This document shows positions 35,234-43,926 of a stretch of DNA of 64,000 nucleotides, in pieces. The DNA is from Bacillota bacterium. Lineage in GTDB: Bacteria; Bacillota; Desulfotomaculia; Desulfotomaculales; Ammonificaceae. Each line of letters begins with the position of its first letter. The stretch's first letter is position 1. The stretch lies in the NCBI GenBank assembly GCA_040755295.1, contig JBFMBK010000012.1, forward strand, positions 1-64,000, given 5' to 3'. The notes under the pieces are model-generated. The model did no database searches. It saw only the letters and a list, made by a program, of their open reading frames with translations, and was not told where the DNA came from. Position numbers and translations under genes: made by a program.

Positions 35234-37150
35234 GTGAAGTATGTTACCATCGGCACGGCGGGGCATGTGGACCATGGGAAGACGGCGCTTATCAAAGCCC
35301 TGACCGGTGTGGATACGGACCGGCTCAAAGAGGAGAAGGAACGGGGCATATCGATTGAACTTGGTTTTGCATACCTCGATCTCCCCGGCGGCGTGAGGGC
35401 CGGAATTGTTGATGTTCCGGGGCACGAACGTTTCATCAAAAACATGGTAGCCGGGGTGGGCGGTATCGATATAGTTCTCCTCGTGGTGGCGGCCGACGAA
35501 GGTGTAATGCCGCAGACCAGGGAGCACCTCGATATCATTAGAATCCTGGGCATAAACCGCGGTGTGGTAGCGCTGAGCAAGGTAGACCTGGTTGACGCGG
35601 AATGGCTTGAACTGGTGACCGAGGAGGTCCGCGATTATGTCAACGGTACAGCGCTGGCCGGGGCGCCGGTTATTCCGGTATCCGCCGTTACCGGCGAGGG
35701 GCTGAAGGAACTGATTGTTGCCATCAGCGCGCTTGTCCGGTCTACTCAGGAAAGAGTGTCCGACGGCCCGGTCAGGCTGCCGATTGACCGGGTGTTTACG
35801 ATTTCGGGTTTCGGTACGGTGGTCACCGGAACACTGATTTCCGGCACGGTAAAGGAGGGCGACACCCTGGACGTGTTGCCCCAGAAAGCGGCGGCGCGAG
35901 CGCGTTCGATCCAGGTGCATAACACCAGGACTCAGACGGCGCGAGCCGGCCAACGCGTGGCTGTAAATCTGGCCGGGCTCGACAGACAGGCCGTAGTTCG
36001 GGGGAACGTTTTGGCCTCACCGGATGTTTTTACCCCTTCGGTTTTGGTGGACGCCCGTGTTTTCCTCCTGCCGAAAGTCAAGGCCGTTAAGAACCGTTCC
36101 CGCGTGCGTTTCCATATGGGAACGGCTGAAGTAACAGGACGAGTCGTACTGCTTGAACGGGACGAGCTTGCGCCGGGAGAGTCCTGTTACGCGCAGTTCA
36201 TACTTGAGGAGCCGGTCGTGGCCGGACGACACGAACGCTTTGTTTTACGTTCGATCTCCCCGGTTACCACCATAGGGGGAGGAACCGTGCTGGAGCCTGC
36301 AGCGAAGCGAAAGAAGAGATTTCGCAAAGACGTGATCGAATACCTCGACACCTTGGAAACCGGCACTCCTGCCGAAAAGGTACTAACGTACCTCGGGACC
36401 GCCGGCACAACGGTGGAAACCGGGAGACTTGCGGAGGCGACCGGTCTTGAACAGGATGTTGTTGCGGCGGTTGCGGACGAGCTTGCGGGAGAAGGAAGCA
36501 TAAAGTTAGTCACGGTCGACAGCCAGATTTATCTTTTCCACGCAGAGCGTTACTCGGATTTGGCGCGCCGGATACAGGAACTGATTCGAGCCTACCACAG
36601 GGAGTTCCCCCTGCGCGAGGGGTATGCCAAGGAAGAGCTTCGTTCGCGGGTATTTCCGGATGTCAATAACCGTGTTTTCCAGGCGCTGCTGCAGGTGATG
36701 GCGGATGACGGGATGATCGGGATTCTACCGCAGGCGGTCACGGCGGCGGATTTTACCGGCAAGCCGTCAGGAGCCGCGACAGCGGTTTTGAAGAGGATAG
36801 AAGAGGTTTACCGGGGTAAACTCCAGCCTCCAAACTGGGATGATGCGGCATCACAGGCCGGACTTATGCCGGAAGAGGCGGGAGAGTACGCCTCGTACCT
36901 CCTGCGTACGGGAACCTTGGTGAAGGTCTCCGAGGATCTGTTTTATCACAATGAAGCCCTGCGGGAGATCCAGGCGAAGCTCGTAACAGCGCTTCAATCA
37001 AAAGGCGAGATTTCACTTGGCGAGGTGCGGGATTTATTCAATACCTCGCGCAAGTACGCTTTGCCGATTTTAGAATACTTTGACCTCAAGAGAGTCACCA
37101 AACGATTGGGAGACAAGCGGGTTTTGCTTAAAAGGCAGGATGTCCGGTAA
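35234..37150 (+). CDS. selB: Selenocysteine-specific elongation factor
   Basis: 638 aa, GTG start. GTPase motifs: GTAGHVDHGKTALIKAL, DVPGHERFIKNMV and ALSKVDLVD. EF-Tu-like domains 2 and 3 include VTGTLISGTVKEGD. The C-terminal third (about 400-638) is the run of winged helices that read the SECIS hairpin (ending ALPILEYFDLKRVTKRLGDKRVL). It delivers Sec-tRNA to in-frame UGA codons. I saw no clear selenoprotein gene in the window. Confidence 0.96.
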   Translation: MKYVTIGTAGHVDHGKTALIKALTGVDTDRLKEEKERGISIELGFAYLDLPGGVRAGIVDVPGHERFIKNMVAGVGGIDIVLLVVAADEGVMPQTREHLDIIRILGINRGVVALSKVDLVDAEWLELVTEEVRDYVNGTALAGAPVIPVSAVTGEGLKELIVAISALVRSTQERVSDGPVRLPIDRVFTISGFGTVVTGTLISGTVKEGDTLDVLPQKAAARARSIQVHNTRTQTARAGQRVAVNLAGLDRQAVVRGNVLASPDVFTPSVLVDARVFLLPKVKAVKNRSRVRFHMGTAEVTGRVVLLERDELAPGESCYAQFILEEPVVAGRHERFVLRSISPVTTIGGGTVLEPAAKRKKRFRKDVIEYLDTLETGTPAEKVLTYLGTAGTTVETGRLAEATGLEQDVVAAVADELAGEGSIKLVTVDSQIYLFHAERYSDLARRIQELIRAYHREFPLREGYAKEELRSRVFPDVNNRVFQALLQVMADDGMIGILPQAVTAADFTGKPSGAATAVLKRIEEVYRGKLQPPNWDDAASQAGLMPEEAGEYASYLLRTGTLVKVSEDLFYHNEALREIQAKLVTALQSKGEISLGEVRDLFNTSRKYALPILEYFDLKRVTKRLGDKRVLLKRQDVR

Positions 37151-37183
37151 TACCGGACTTTTGTTGTTATAGGGGGAAGGGCG

Positions 37184-37576
37184 ATGCAAAATTGTACGGC
37201 AAAAGCGGGAGATGGGAGGTATGAGATCGAAGCGCAGGCCACGCTGACAAAAGACGGGCTTATTGTACAGGTGCTCGGCGGTGAAAAGCCCCATGTCGGC
37301 GCCGTTGTTCTCTCCCTCCCGAGGCCGTCGATGTCCGAACCGGGGAAGCTGCGCGCCACCTCGACGGTGGTACCGCTTTACGGCCATCGCGACGAAGAGG
37401 TGGCCCGTCCCGTTGCGGAGCGGTTGGCGGTATACTTTAACCAGCCGGTGGTGGTGGTTGCCGGCGTGCACATCGACGCGGCAAGGACCGAAGAGATTGA
37501 ACTCCTTGTAAAAAACGTGGGCCGGGCGGTCGACGCGTTAATAAAACTCGTTAAGACAAAAATGACCGGAAAATAG
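37184..37576 (+). CDS. LpdD-like prenylated-flavin chaperone candidate
   Basis: 130 aa, no membrane segment. GEKPHVGAVVLSLPRP, STVVPLYGHRDEEVARPVAE and VVVVAGVHIDAARTEEIELL resemble the small LpdD-like family that occurs with UbiD decarboxylases and is thought to chaperone prenyl-FMN. The assignment is from memory of the family pattern. Genome context supports it, since a UbiD enzyme lies 8 kb upstream, but the immediate neighbours are selB and a CBM gene. ATG 34 bp after selB with an AGGGGGAAGGG ribosome site, so probably co-transcribed with selAB. Confidence 0.55.
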   Translation: MQNCTAKAGDGRYEIEAQATLTKDGLIVQVLGGEKPHVGAVVLSLPRPSMSEPGKLRATSTVVPLYGHRDEEVARPVAERLAVYFNQPVVVVAGVHIDAARTEEIELLVKNVGRAVDALIKLVKTKMTGK

Positions 37577-37579
37577 TGA

Positions 37580-37615
37580 AGAATATAGAATATAGAATGC
37601 AGGAATGTAGAATGA
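37580..37615. repeat. Degenerate heptamer array
   Basis: AGAATAT, AGAATAT, AGAATGC, AGGAATG, TAGAATG immediately after the stop codon at 37576. Confidence 0.6.
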
Positions 37616-37835
37616 GATGACCCATTAATCTTTTAATGACCGGGCTTTTCTTTTACATGCTACCGATTGTCACTCATCTAATCTTAACCTCCGATTTCCT
37701 ACAGGTAATCGTTCGAAAGAAGACCAGCCGCAGCAGTATCGTGTTTTCCCTGCTTTGGGTTTATTGAAAGAATTCAGGGGTATAATACTACTGCTGTTTC
37801 TGTTGGAAACTTAATTTTTAAGGAGGAAAAAAATC

Positions 37836-38210
37836 GTGAATTACCAGCAACACTATGGCGTCGGTGTCGAACAGTACCAGGAGGTTCATCCCGCAAATAT
37901 ACCCGGTGGGGTAGTGGTTGATCCTACACCGATTACGGCCGGAGAAGAAATCACCGTTTTTTATAACGGGATACTGGCGCAGGACGGCGCCGATCAGATC
38001 TACCTTCGTGTCGGCTACGGTACCGGGGGGGATTGGCACAGGGTTCAGGACTTTAGGATGTCCCGGACCGGGTGGGGATGGATTAAGACTTTTGAAGTCC
38101 CTTACGACGAGGATCGCATGAATTTTTGTTTCCGCTGCAACGCGAACAGGTGGGACAATAACGGCGGTTTGAACTGGAGTTACGCCGTTCACGCGGGCAG
38201 GATGGTATAG
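37836..38210 (+). CDS. Stand-alone CBM25-like starch/glycogen-binding protein
   Basis: 124 aa, GTG start behind AAGGAGGA. Most of the protein is one beta-sandwich: GEEITVFYNGILAQDGADQI, YLRVGYGTGGDWHRVQDF, GWGWIKTFEVPYDEDRMNFCF, then NRWDNNGGLNWSYAVHAG. The aromatic positions and WDNNGGxNW end match CBM25/53-type alpha-glucan-binding modules. There is no signal peptide and no catalytic domain, so it should sit in the cytoplasm, perhaps tethering enzymes to glycogen. The trehalose/glucan enzymes begin 1.1 kb downstream. Confidence 0.75.
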   Translation: MNYQQHYGVGVEQYQEVHPANIPGGVVVDPTPITAGEEITVFYNGILAQDGADQIYLRVGYGTGGDWHRVQDFRMSRTGWGWIKTFEVPYDEDRMNFCFRCNANRWDNNGGLNWSYAVHAGRMV

Positions 38211-38324
38211 CAAACTGAATCACGTTCGCCGGTTCAACCCCCCGGCGCTCAGCGAAGAAGACCGGCCGACTCGCAATAAACGGGTGCGTTTGGTAACTGT
38301 TCAGCCGTCACCTAACACATACCG

Positions 38325-38505
38325 AACGCGGCGAGAAGCAAGTAAAACGAGGAAGGCGCAGCCAATTGGGAGTGAGATGTGGGAAGTCGGAAGTGGGATT
38401 CTCGAAGGAATTGGCTTAAGCGGATTCCCACAAGCATCTCACCTCTCACCTCTCAAATGCCGGCAAGCCTGACGAAGTTATGCGCCGCTTATTGCCGCGC
38501 CCTCG
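38325..38505. repeat. Local repeat family, unit A
   Basis: Begins GCGGCGAGAAGCAAG and ends CGCCGCTTATTGCCGCGCCC. In between: GA-rich heptamers (GGAGTGA, GATGTGG, GAAGTCG, GAAGTGG), a core GATTCTC...GGATTCCCACAAGCATCT, then CT-rich heptamers (TCTCACC twice). The two arms can pair into a long hairpin. Confidence 0.6.
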
Positions 38506-38924
38506 GGAGCACCTGAATAGTTACCGCGTTTGTTCGGCTGAGTGCCGGGAATAACGGTGAACAACTGCGTCCGGTTCTCTTAAAACCTTCACTTTGGCAA
38601 GGATTTTGTATATTCAGATTACCTCAGAGTCATCCTGTTCATTTCATAAACGGCAAAGCGTTTAGATAAGCGCGGATTGAGCCCTTTATTTAAGGGAATA
38701 ATACCGACAGCACGCGGCGGCTGCGATTCTTCACTGCGACAAAACAAGACATGAATAGTGTATCTGCGGGTGTGAATATGATTTTAAACGGCTGCACTTT
38801 CAGGTTGTATAACGAACCGGAAGGTTGCATCCAGTACGCGCCGCGGTTGAAACAGCGTCAATGAAAAGAATACCTGCCCCTTTGGAAGTCCCAAAGTCGG
38901 AAAAACTTATGAAGGAGTCACCCA

Positions 38925-39029
38925 TGCCCAGCACTCAGAAGGTATTTGGTACTGATAGTACGATACCACGGCTTTGGTGCTTCGGTGTTATCCGTTAACG
39001 ATTACAAATGTTGGAATAAGTGCTGGGCA
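38925..39029. repeat. Spaced perfect 11-bp inverted repeat
   Basis: TGCCCAGCACT (38925-38935) and AGTGCTGGGCA (39019-39029) flank 83 bp. The left arm continues CAG, giving CCAGCACTCAG, the same string as in the palindrome at 19083-19109. Confidence 0.55.
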
Positions 39030-39091
39030 CGATGATGAGAATACAGACCCGTAAGCGTGTTGCTTAGCTGCATTAGTGTAATAAAAACGGA

Positions 39092-39300
39092 ACGCCGTGA
39101 GAAGCAAGCAGAGCAAGGAAGATTGGCAAGGAAGGGCCGGACAATTGGGAAGTGGGAAGTGAGAAGTTGGAAGTGAGATTCTCAAAGGAATTCGCCCATA
39201 TAAGCGAATTCCCACAAGCATCTAACCTCTAACCTCTAACCTCTAACCTCTCACCTCCCACCTCGCAATTGGCAGCTATGGGAAGCTTATCGCGGCGCCA
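39092..39300. repeat. Local repeat family, unit B, with heptamer arms
   Basis: Begins GCCGTGAGAAGCAAG and ends GAAGCTTATCGCGGCGCC. Left arm: heptamers GGGAAGT, GGGAAGT, GAGAAGT, TGGAAGT. Core shared with unit A. Right arm: TAACCTC four times, then TCACCTC and CCACCTC (39222-39264). About 14 of 17 positions of the arms are complementary. Confidence 0.65.
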
Positions 39301-39336
39301 AGCAAAAGAAGTACTATTTTAAGAGGAGGATGCTTG

Positions 39337-40584
39337 ATGCGGGTTGCGATGCTCTCCTGGGAGTATCCGCCGAATAACGTGGGGGGCTTGGCTCGGCATG
39401 TGTATGATTTGTCCAATGCGCTGGTCAGGCAGGGGACGGAAGTCCTGGTTTTTACATGCGGAACCGCGGGCGCGCCGGAGGTCGAAGACATTAACGGGGT
39501 CCGGGTGTACCGGGTCCATCCTTATACTACCGGGACTCCCGACTTTACAACCTGGGTGATGCAGTTTAATGTCGCACTGCTCGAGCGTGCCTTTCCTACG
39601 ATTGAGCGGGTACGCGATGTGAATGTGATCCACGCTCACGATTGGCTGGTAGCCTGGGCGGCCAGAGCGCTGAAGCATGCGCACCGCCTTCCTTTAGTAG
39701 CCACCGTTCACTCCACCGAATTCGGGCGCAATAATGGGCTTCATAATCAAACGCAAAGGTTTATCAGCGGTGTGGAGTGGTGGCTTGCGTACGAGGCGTG
39801 GCGGATTATTGTCTGCAGCCGGTATATGGAAGGTGAGTTGAAATACGTCTTCCAGGTGCCGTCTGATAAATTAATCACCATCCAGAACGGCGTTGAACCA
39901 GATAACTTTACGATGAACGATAACCGGGTGACCCGCGAATGGTATGCGGCGACCGACGAGCAGATCGTCTTTTACATAGGACGTCTGGTTCGTGAAAAAG
40001 GGGTACAGGTGCTGCTTGCGGCTGCTCCCGAAATACTGGCGCGACACCCCAGGACGAAATTTGTGATTGCCGGCAAGGGGCCGTATGAGAGCGAGCTGCG
40101 GCATTATGCGGACCGTCTGGGCATCGCGCACCGGGTGTATTTTACCGGATATGTGGACGATTCAACGCGAAACGCGCTTTACAGCTGGGCGGCTGTGGCG
40201 GTGTTTCCGAGTCTTTATGAACCCTTCGGGCTGGTGGCGTTGGAGGCGATGGCGGCAAAAACCCCCGTTGTAGTGGCCGATACGGGTGGTTTAAGCGAGA
40301 TCGTGCACGACGGTATTGAAGGGCTTAAGTGCCCTCCGGATAATGCGGCGGCACTCGCCGAGAGGGTTTCCCGACTCCTGAACGACCCCGGACTGGCGGG
40401 CGCGTTGCGTGAAAGGGCTTACCGCAAGGTATTGAAGGAATGCAACTGGGACGATGTCGCCCGACAGACAAGGATGGTTTACGACGAGGTCTGGCAGAAC
40501 CGCCGGAGGGTCCGGTGGCCTGAACTTACTGAAGTACGGCCGCGTTTAAGCGGCAAGGTGTACCAACTGCTGGGGCGCGCGTAG
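39337..40584 (+). CDS. GT4 glycosyltransferase, glucan synthase-like
   Basis: About 415 aa. MRVAMLSWEYPPNNVGGLARHVYDL is the glycogen/starch-synthase-like N-terminus, followed by NVIHAHDWLVAWAA and TVHSTEFGR. The donor domain has YIGRLVREKGVQVLLAA, VIAGKGPYESEL and the E(x7)E motif in PSLYEPFGLVALEAMA. This pattern is seen in GlgM/GlgA-related enzymes that use NDP-glucose. Its place among trehalose and glucan genes points to alpha-glucan or maltosyl-phosphate synthesis; the product is not certain. ATG 39337 has GAGGAGG 8 bases upstream. Confidence 0.8.
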   Translation: MRVAMLSWEYPPNNVGGLARHVYDLSNALVRQGTEVLVFTCGTAGAPEVEDINGVRVYRVHPYTTGTPDFTTWVMQFNVALLERAFPTIERVRDVNVIHAHDWLVAWAARALKHAHRLPLVATVHSTEFGRNNGLHNQTQRFISGVEWWLAYEAWRIIVCSRYMEGELKYVFQVPSDKLITIQNGVEPDNFTMNDNRVTREWYAATDEQIVFYIGRLVREKGVQVLLAAAPEILARHPRTKFVIAGKGPYESELRHYADRLGIAHRVYFTGYVDDSTRNALYSWAAVAVFPSLYEPFGLVALEAMAAKTPVVVADTGGLSEIVHDGIEGLKCPPDNAAALAERVSRLLNDPGLAGALRERAYRKVLKECNWDDVARQTRMVYDEVWQNRRRVRWPELTEVRPRLSGKVYQLLGRA

Positions 40585-40588
40585 CAGG

Positions 40589-40621
<33 letters not shown>

Positions 40622-40671
40622 ATGTAGGCCCCGTAAGCTTCAAGCTTCGAGGCGATATTGAAACATATACG

Positions 40672-40797
40672 GCGCGCGGGGAGAAGCAAGTAGAGCGCGA
40701 AAGCGTCGCTGGGACGGGCCGGAACGTACTGAGGGGGTACGAGAGGACCCGGCCCTGCTAGACTGACAAAGCTATACGCAGCTTATCGTCGCGCCCT
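40672..40797. repeat. Local repeat family, unit C
   Basis: Begins GGCGCGCGGGGAGAAGCAAG and ends CGCAGCTTATCGTCGCGCCC. The interior differs from units A and B and forms its own hairpin: GGGCCGG with CCCGGCCC, enclosing GTAC...GTAC. Confidence 0.55.
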
Positions 40798-40832
40798 TCA
40801 AAAGAACACTTATTTACCAAGGGAGGGATACA

Positions 40833-43283
40833 TTGAAAGCGATTATAATGGCCGGAGGAGAGGGGTCGCGACTGCGGCCGTTGACCTGTAACCGGCCAAA
40901 ACCGATGGTGCCGGTGGCCAACCGGCCTATGATGGAGTACTGTGTCGACCTGTTAAAGGGAAACGGGATCAGGGAGATCGGGTGCACACTACGCTACCTT
41001 CCGGATGTGATTATGCAGCATTTTGGTGATGGAAGCGGGTTTGGTGTTCACATTTCCTATTTTGTCGAAGAGAATCCCCTCGGCACGGCGGGCAGCGTAA
41101 GAAACGCCGCCGCCTTCCTCGACCGGACATTTGTGGTGGTAAGCGGTGACGCCCTGACTGACGCCAACCTTTCCATGGCCATAGACTTTCACCGGAAACG
41201 GGGCGCCATTGCCACCATAGTTCTTGCCAGAGCGAGTTGTCCCCTAGAATACGGTGTGGTTATCACCGGCGAGGGCGGGCGCATCCGGTGTTTTCTTGAG
41301 AAACCGGGGTGGGGGGAGGTTTTCAGCGACACCGTGAATACCGGGATTTACATCCTGGAACCGGAAATATTCAACTATTTCCCAAACGGAAAAAGTTTCG
41401 ATTTCAGTAAGGACCTCTTTCCGCTGTTGATGAGAGATAAAAGACCGTTGTACGGCTATGTAATGGACGGTTACTGGTGTGATATCGGCGGACTGGACGC
41501 CTACCTGAAGGCGCACCGGGACCTGTTGTCCGGGATGGTCGGAGCCGGCCTTCCGGGACGGGAGGTTTCACCCGGTGTATGGATGGAAGACGGGGTGGCG
41601 GTTGATACGGAGGCCCGGCTTAAGGGACCGCTGGTAATCGGGAAAAACACGGAAGTCAAAGCGGGCGCGTGCGTAGGAGCGTTTACGGTGCTTGGAAGGG
41701 GATGTACCGTTCAGCCGGGTGCCAGCATAAAACGAAGTGTGGCGTGGGACCACTGTTTCCTCGGGCGGGGGGCGGCCTTAAGAGGCGCCATTCTGGCTAA
41801 CAAGGTTCAGATACAGGCTGATGCGGGGGTCTACGAGGGCGCGGTCGTGGGGGATCATTCAATTGTTAGAGAACGGGGGATGCTGAAACCGGGGGTAAAA
41901 CTCTGGCCGCACAAGCTGGTGGAAACAGGCGCCACGGTTCACGAAAGCCTGGTGTGGGGTAACGGCACTCCCCAGCACCTTTTCGGAAACGAGGGAATCA
42001 TCGGACTGGCCAACCTGGAGATTACGCCGGAGCTTGCCGTTCGTCTGGGAGGTTGTTTCGGGGCCGTTTCCGGAAAAAGGGCGACGGTAGGGGTTTCTAG
42101 CGACGTTTATCCGGTTTCCAGGATGGTGAAATCCGCCCTGATCGCCGGCTTGCAATCAGTCGGGATAAAGGTCAAGGACTTTGGGGAAGGAACCACCCCG
42201 GTACACCGCTTTGCGACCAGGGCTCTAGGGTGCAGCGGCGGTGTGCACGTGCTTCTTTCAATACAGGACCCGGAAAGGTTGAGAATGGTTTTCACCGACG
42301 CTGAAGGCGGGAGCATCTCCAGGGGTATAGAAAGAAACATAGAACAGGTGTACTACCGGGAGGATTTCGCACGCGAGACCGCCTCCGCAATATATACACC
42401 GGAGTTCGTCCCGGGTGTGTCGGGGGCCTACATAGACCATTTGTGCGGTTACGGTGCCGAAGGTTTGAAAAACGCGGGGCTGAAACTAGTTCTGCTGTAC
42501 GAGGAAGCGAATCTCGGGCGGCTTCTGGGGCCGATAGCGCAGAGGCTTGGATTCGTGCTGTACAGCTTTGAAAAAGAAGTGTCCGGGAGTAACCCGAAAC
42601 CCTGGCAAGAATACCAGAAAATGCTTCCAGGCGTCTGTCAGGCTGTGGTCGAAAACGGGGCGGACGGCGGGGCGGTGCTTGACGCGAATGCCGACCACAT
42701 CGTTTTGATCGATGAGCGGGGCCGTATAATCCAGGATGACCTTTTTACGGCAATCCTTGCGCTGGTAGCCTTGAAAAAACGCGGCGGCCCCGTGGTTGTG
42801 CCGGTCACCGCGCCGCAGGTGATCGATATCCTGGCGGCGCGTTACAGCGCAGAGGTTATCCGGACGAAATCCGCGCGCCAGGATCTCTGGAAGAGGGCTT
42901 CATCGGCCGAAGCGCACGAGATACTGCTACAATTTGACGCTCTTGCCGCGCTTGTTCGTATCTTTTCTTTCGTGTACGAGCAGGGAATCGGTCTGGGTGA
43001 TCTGGTGGATGAAGTCCCGGCGTTTTTCCTTACGCGCCGGGAGGTGCCGGTATCCTGGGAGGCAAAGGGAACGGTAATCCGGAGGCTGATCGAAGAAAAA
43101 CCGGCGCAGCAGCTTGAACTACTCGACGGGGTTAAGGTTTATCACCCTGACGGATGGGCGCTTATTCTCCCCGATCCTGAAGAGCCGGTTTGCCGGGTGT
43201 TCAGCGAAGGGGCATCAATGGAAATTGCGGAGTCGCTGACGGAGTTTTATGCGCAGAAGATAAAGGAAATGGCCGAAGAGTAA
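40833..43283 (+). CDS. Nucleotidyltransferase / left-handed beta-helix / degenerate phosphomannomutase fusion
   Basis: 816 aa, TTG start after GGGAGGGAT. Residues 1-235 are a sugar-1-phosphate nucleotidyltransferase ([51 protein letters not shown]). Residues about 250-370 are hexapeptide repeats. Residues about 375-816 match the phosphomannomutase fold, but the active-site serine loop (normally TASHNP) reads LLSIQDPE and the metal loop (DxDxDR) reads LDANADHI, so the mutase half is probably inactive. Such fusions are annotated as mannose-1-phosphate guanylyltransferases. Context suggests it supplies NDP-sugar for the adjacent synthases, possibly TreT. Confidence 0.85.
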   Translation: MKAIIMAGGEGSRLRPLTCNRPKPMVPVANRPMMEYCVDLLKGNGIREIGCTLRYLPDVIMQHFGDGSGFGVHISYFVEENPLGTAGSVRNAAAFLDRTFVVVSGDALTDANLSMAIDFHRKRGAIATIVLARASCPLEYGVVITGEGGRIRCFLEKPGWGEVFSDTVNTGIYILEPEIFNYFPNGKSFDFSKDLFPLLMRDKRPLYGYVMDGYWCDIGGLDAYLKAHRDLLSGMVGAGLPGREVSPGVWMEDGVAVDTEARLKGPLVIGKNTEVKAGACVGAFTVLGRGCTVQPGASIKRSVAWDHCFLGRGAALRGAILANKVQIQADAGVYEGAVVGDHSIVRERGMLKPGVKLWPHKLVETGATVHESLVWGNGTPQHLFGNEGIIGLANLEITPELAVRLGGCFGAVSGKRATVGVSSDVYPVSRMVKSALIAGLQSVGIKVKDFGEGTTPVHRFATRALGCSGGVHVLLSIQDPERLRMVFTDAEGGSISRGIERNIEQVYYREDFARETASAIYTPEFVPGVSGAYIDHLCGYGAEGLKNAGLKLVLLYEEANLGRLLGPIAQRLGFVLYSFEKEVSGSNPKPWQEYQKMLPGVCQAVVENGADGGAVLDANADHIVLIDERGRIIQDDLFTAILALVALKKRGGPVVVPVTAPQVIDILAARYSAEVIRTKSARQDLWKRASSAEAHEILLQFDALAALVRIFSFVYEQGIGLGDLVDEVPAFFLTRREVPVSWEAKGTVIRRLIEEKPAQQLELLDGVKVYHPDGWALILPDPEEPVCRVFSEGASMEIAESLTEFYAQKIKEMAEE

Positions 43284-43296
43284 CCGCGTCGGCGGC

Positions 43297-43397
43297 AACC
43301 TGGCTGGTATAAGTGCGGAGTACGTATGTACTTCGCCATTTTATTTTTCACCGTCAGCTTATCGCCGCGTCCGAAGGAGGAACGCCTGAATAGGCGC
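43297..43397. repeat. Diverged local repeat, unit D (right half only)
   Basis: CAGCTTATCGCCGCGTCC near 43355-43372 matches the right end of units A-C. A short hairpin GCGGAGTACGTA-TG-TACTTCGCC lies at about 43315-43337. No GAGAAGCAAG left end is recognisable. Confidence 0.4.
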
Positions 43398-43483
43398 ATT
43401 CACATAAAAGGCAGGACAATTCGGGTCCGGAGATGAAGTACTGTCTTATTCCTACCGATAAGCCTATAAGGAGGGGTTTTTTT

Positions 43484-43831
43484 ATGTTCATCGGTCATAT
43501 CGATGAAAGGGAAAAGAAAGCAATCGCCGCGCCCGGCGCGCAAAACGTGATTAAGCAAACGGTAATCGGACCCGGAGACGGCTGGCAGGGCTGGGTAATG
43601 CGACGCTTTACCATAAGGGATAAGGGATGTACGCCGCGTCACAGCCACCCGTGGCCGCATATTATGTATGTGCTTCAGGGGAAGGGAACGTGTTTTTTTG
43701 AAGGCCGGGAATATCCCCTGAAGACGGGTTCTATCGCTTACGTCCCATCGAACGCGGAACACCAGTTTACAAGCGTGTCGGACACCGAATTTGTCTTCCT
43801 CTGTATCGTGCCGGAAGAAGGCGATGTTTGA
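43484..43831 (+). CDS. Small cupin-domain protein
   Basis: About 115 aa. Single cupin barrel: metal-binding motif 1 CTPRHSHPWPHIMYVLQGKG and motif 2 GSIAYVPSNAEHQF, with the usual His and Glu-like positions (H, H, H). ATG 43484 is preferred because AAGGAGGGG lies upstream; the earlier ATG 43433 has none. Small cupins of this kind include sugar isomerases and binding proteins; the reaction is not assignable. Placed between sugar-nucleotide and trehalose genes. Confidence 0.8.
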   Translation: MFIGHIDEREKKAIAAPGAQNVIKQTVIGPGDGWQGWVMRRFTIRDKGCTPRHSHPWPHIMYVLQGKGTCFFEGREYPLKTGSIAYVPSNAEHQFTSVSDTEFVFLCIVPEEGDV

Positions 43832-43926
43832 GGAGTAAACCAGTTAATAACCTTGTATTGTAACCGGAATAGGATGCATGTCCCGTACACTGTCGGAAGC
43901 GGAAAAGAGGATAGGGGGAGTGCTGT

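Larger units (their letters stand above)
38211..39336. other. Repeat-rich 1.1-kb intergenic region
   Basis: No gene. Holds two units of a local repeat family (38325-38505 and 39092-39300), a spaced 11-bp inverted repeat (38925-38935/39019-39029) and heptamer arrays. The rest is unremarkable. The ribosome site AGGAGGA at 39325-39331 belongs to the next gene. Confidence 0.6.

Noticed and set aside
34481-35953. 490-codon open frame on the minus strand across selA and selB
   Set aside because: It is antisense to two well-conserved genes with clear motifs, has no ribosome site and matches no family; a frame left open by GC-rich codon use.
33731-37835. tRNA-Sec (selC) near selA/selB
   Set aside because: Searched the flanks for a long-acceptor tRNA with anticodon TCA and found none.
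38284-38472. 62-codon frame in the repeat region
   Set aside because: It lies mostly inside repeat unit A and includes the heptamer array; no ribosome site.
39222-39264. Possible CRISPR array from the TAACCTC repeats
   Set aside because: Seven-base tandem units without spacers; no cas genes in the window.
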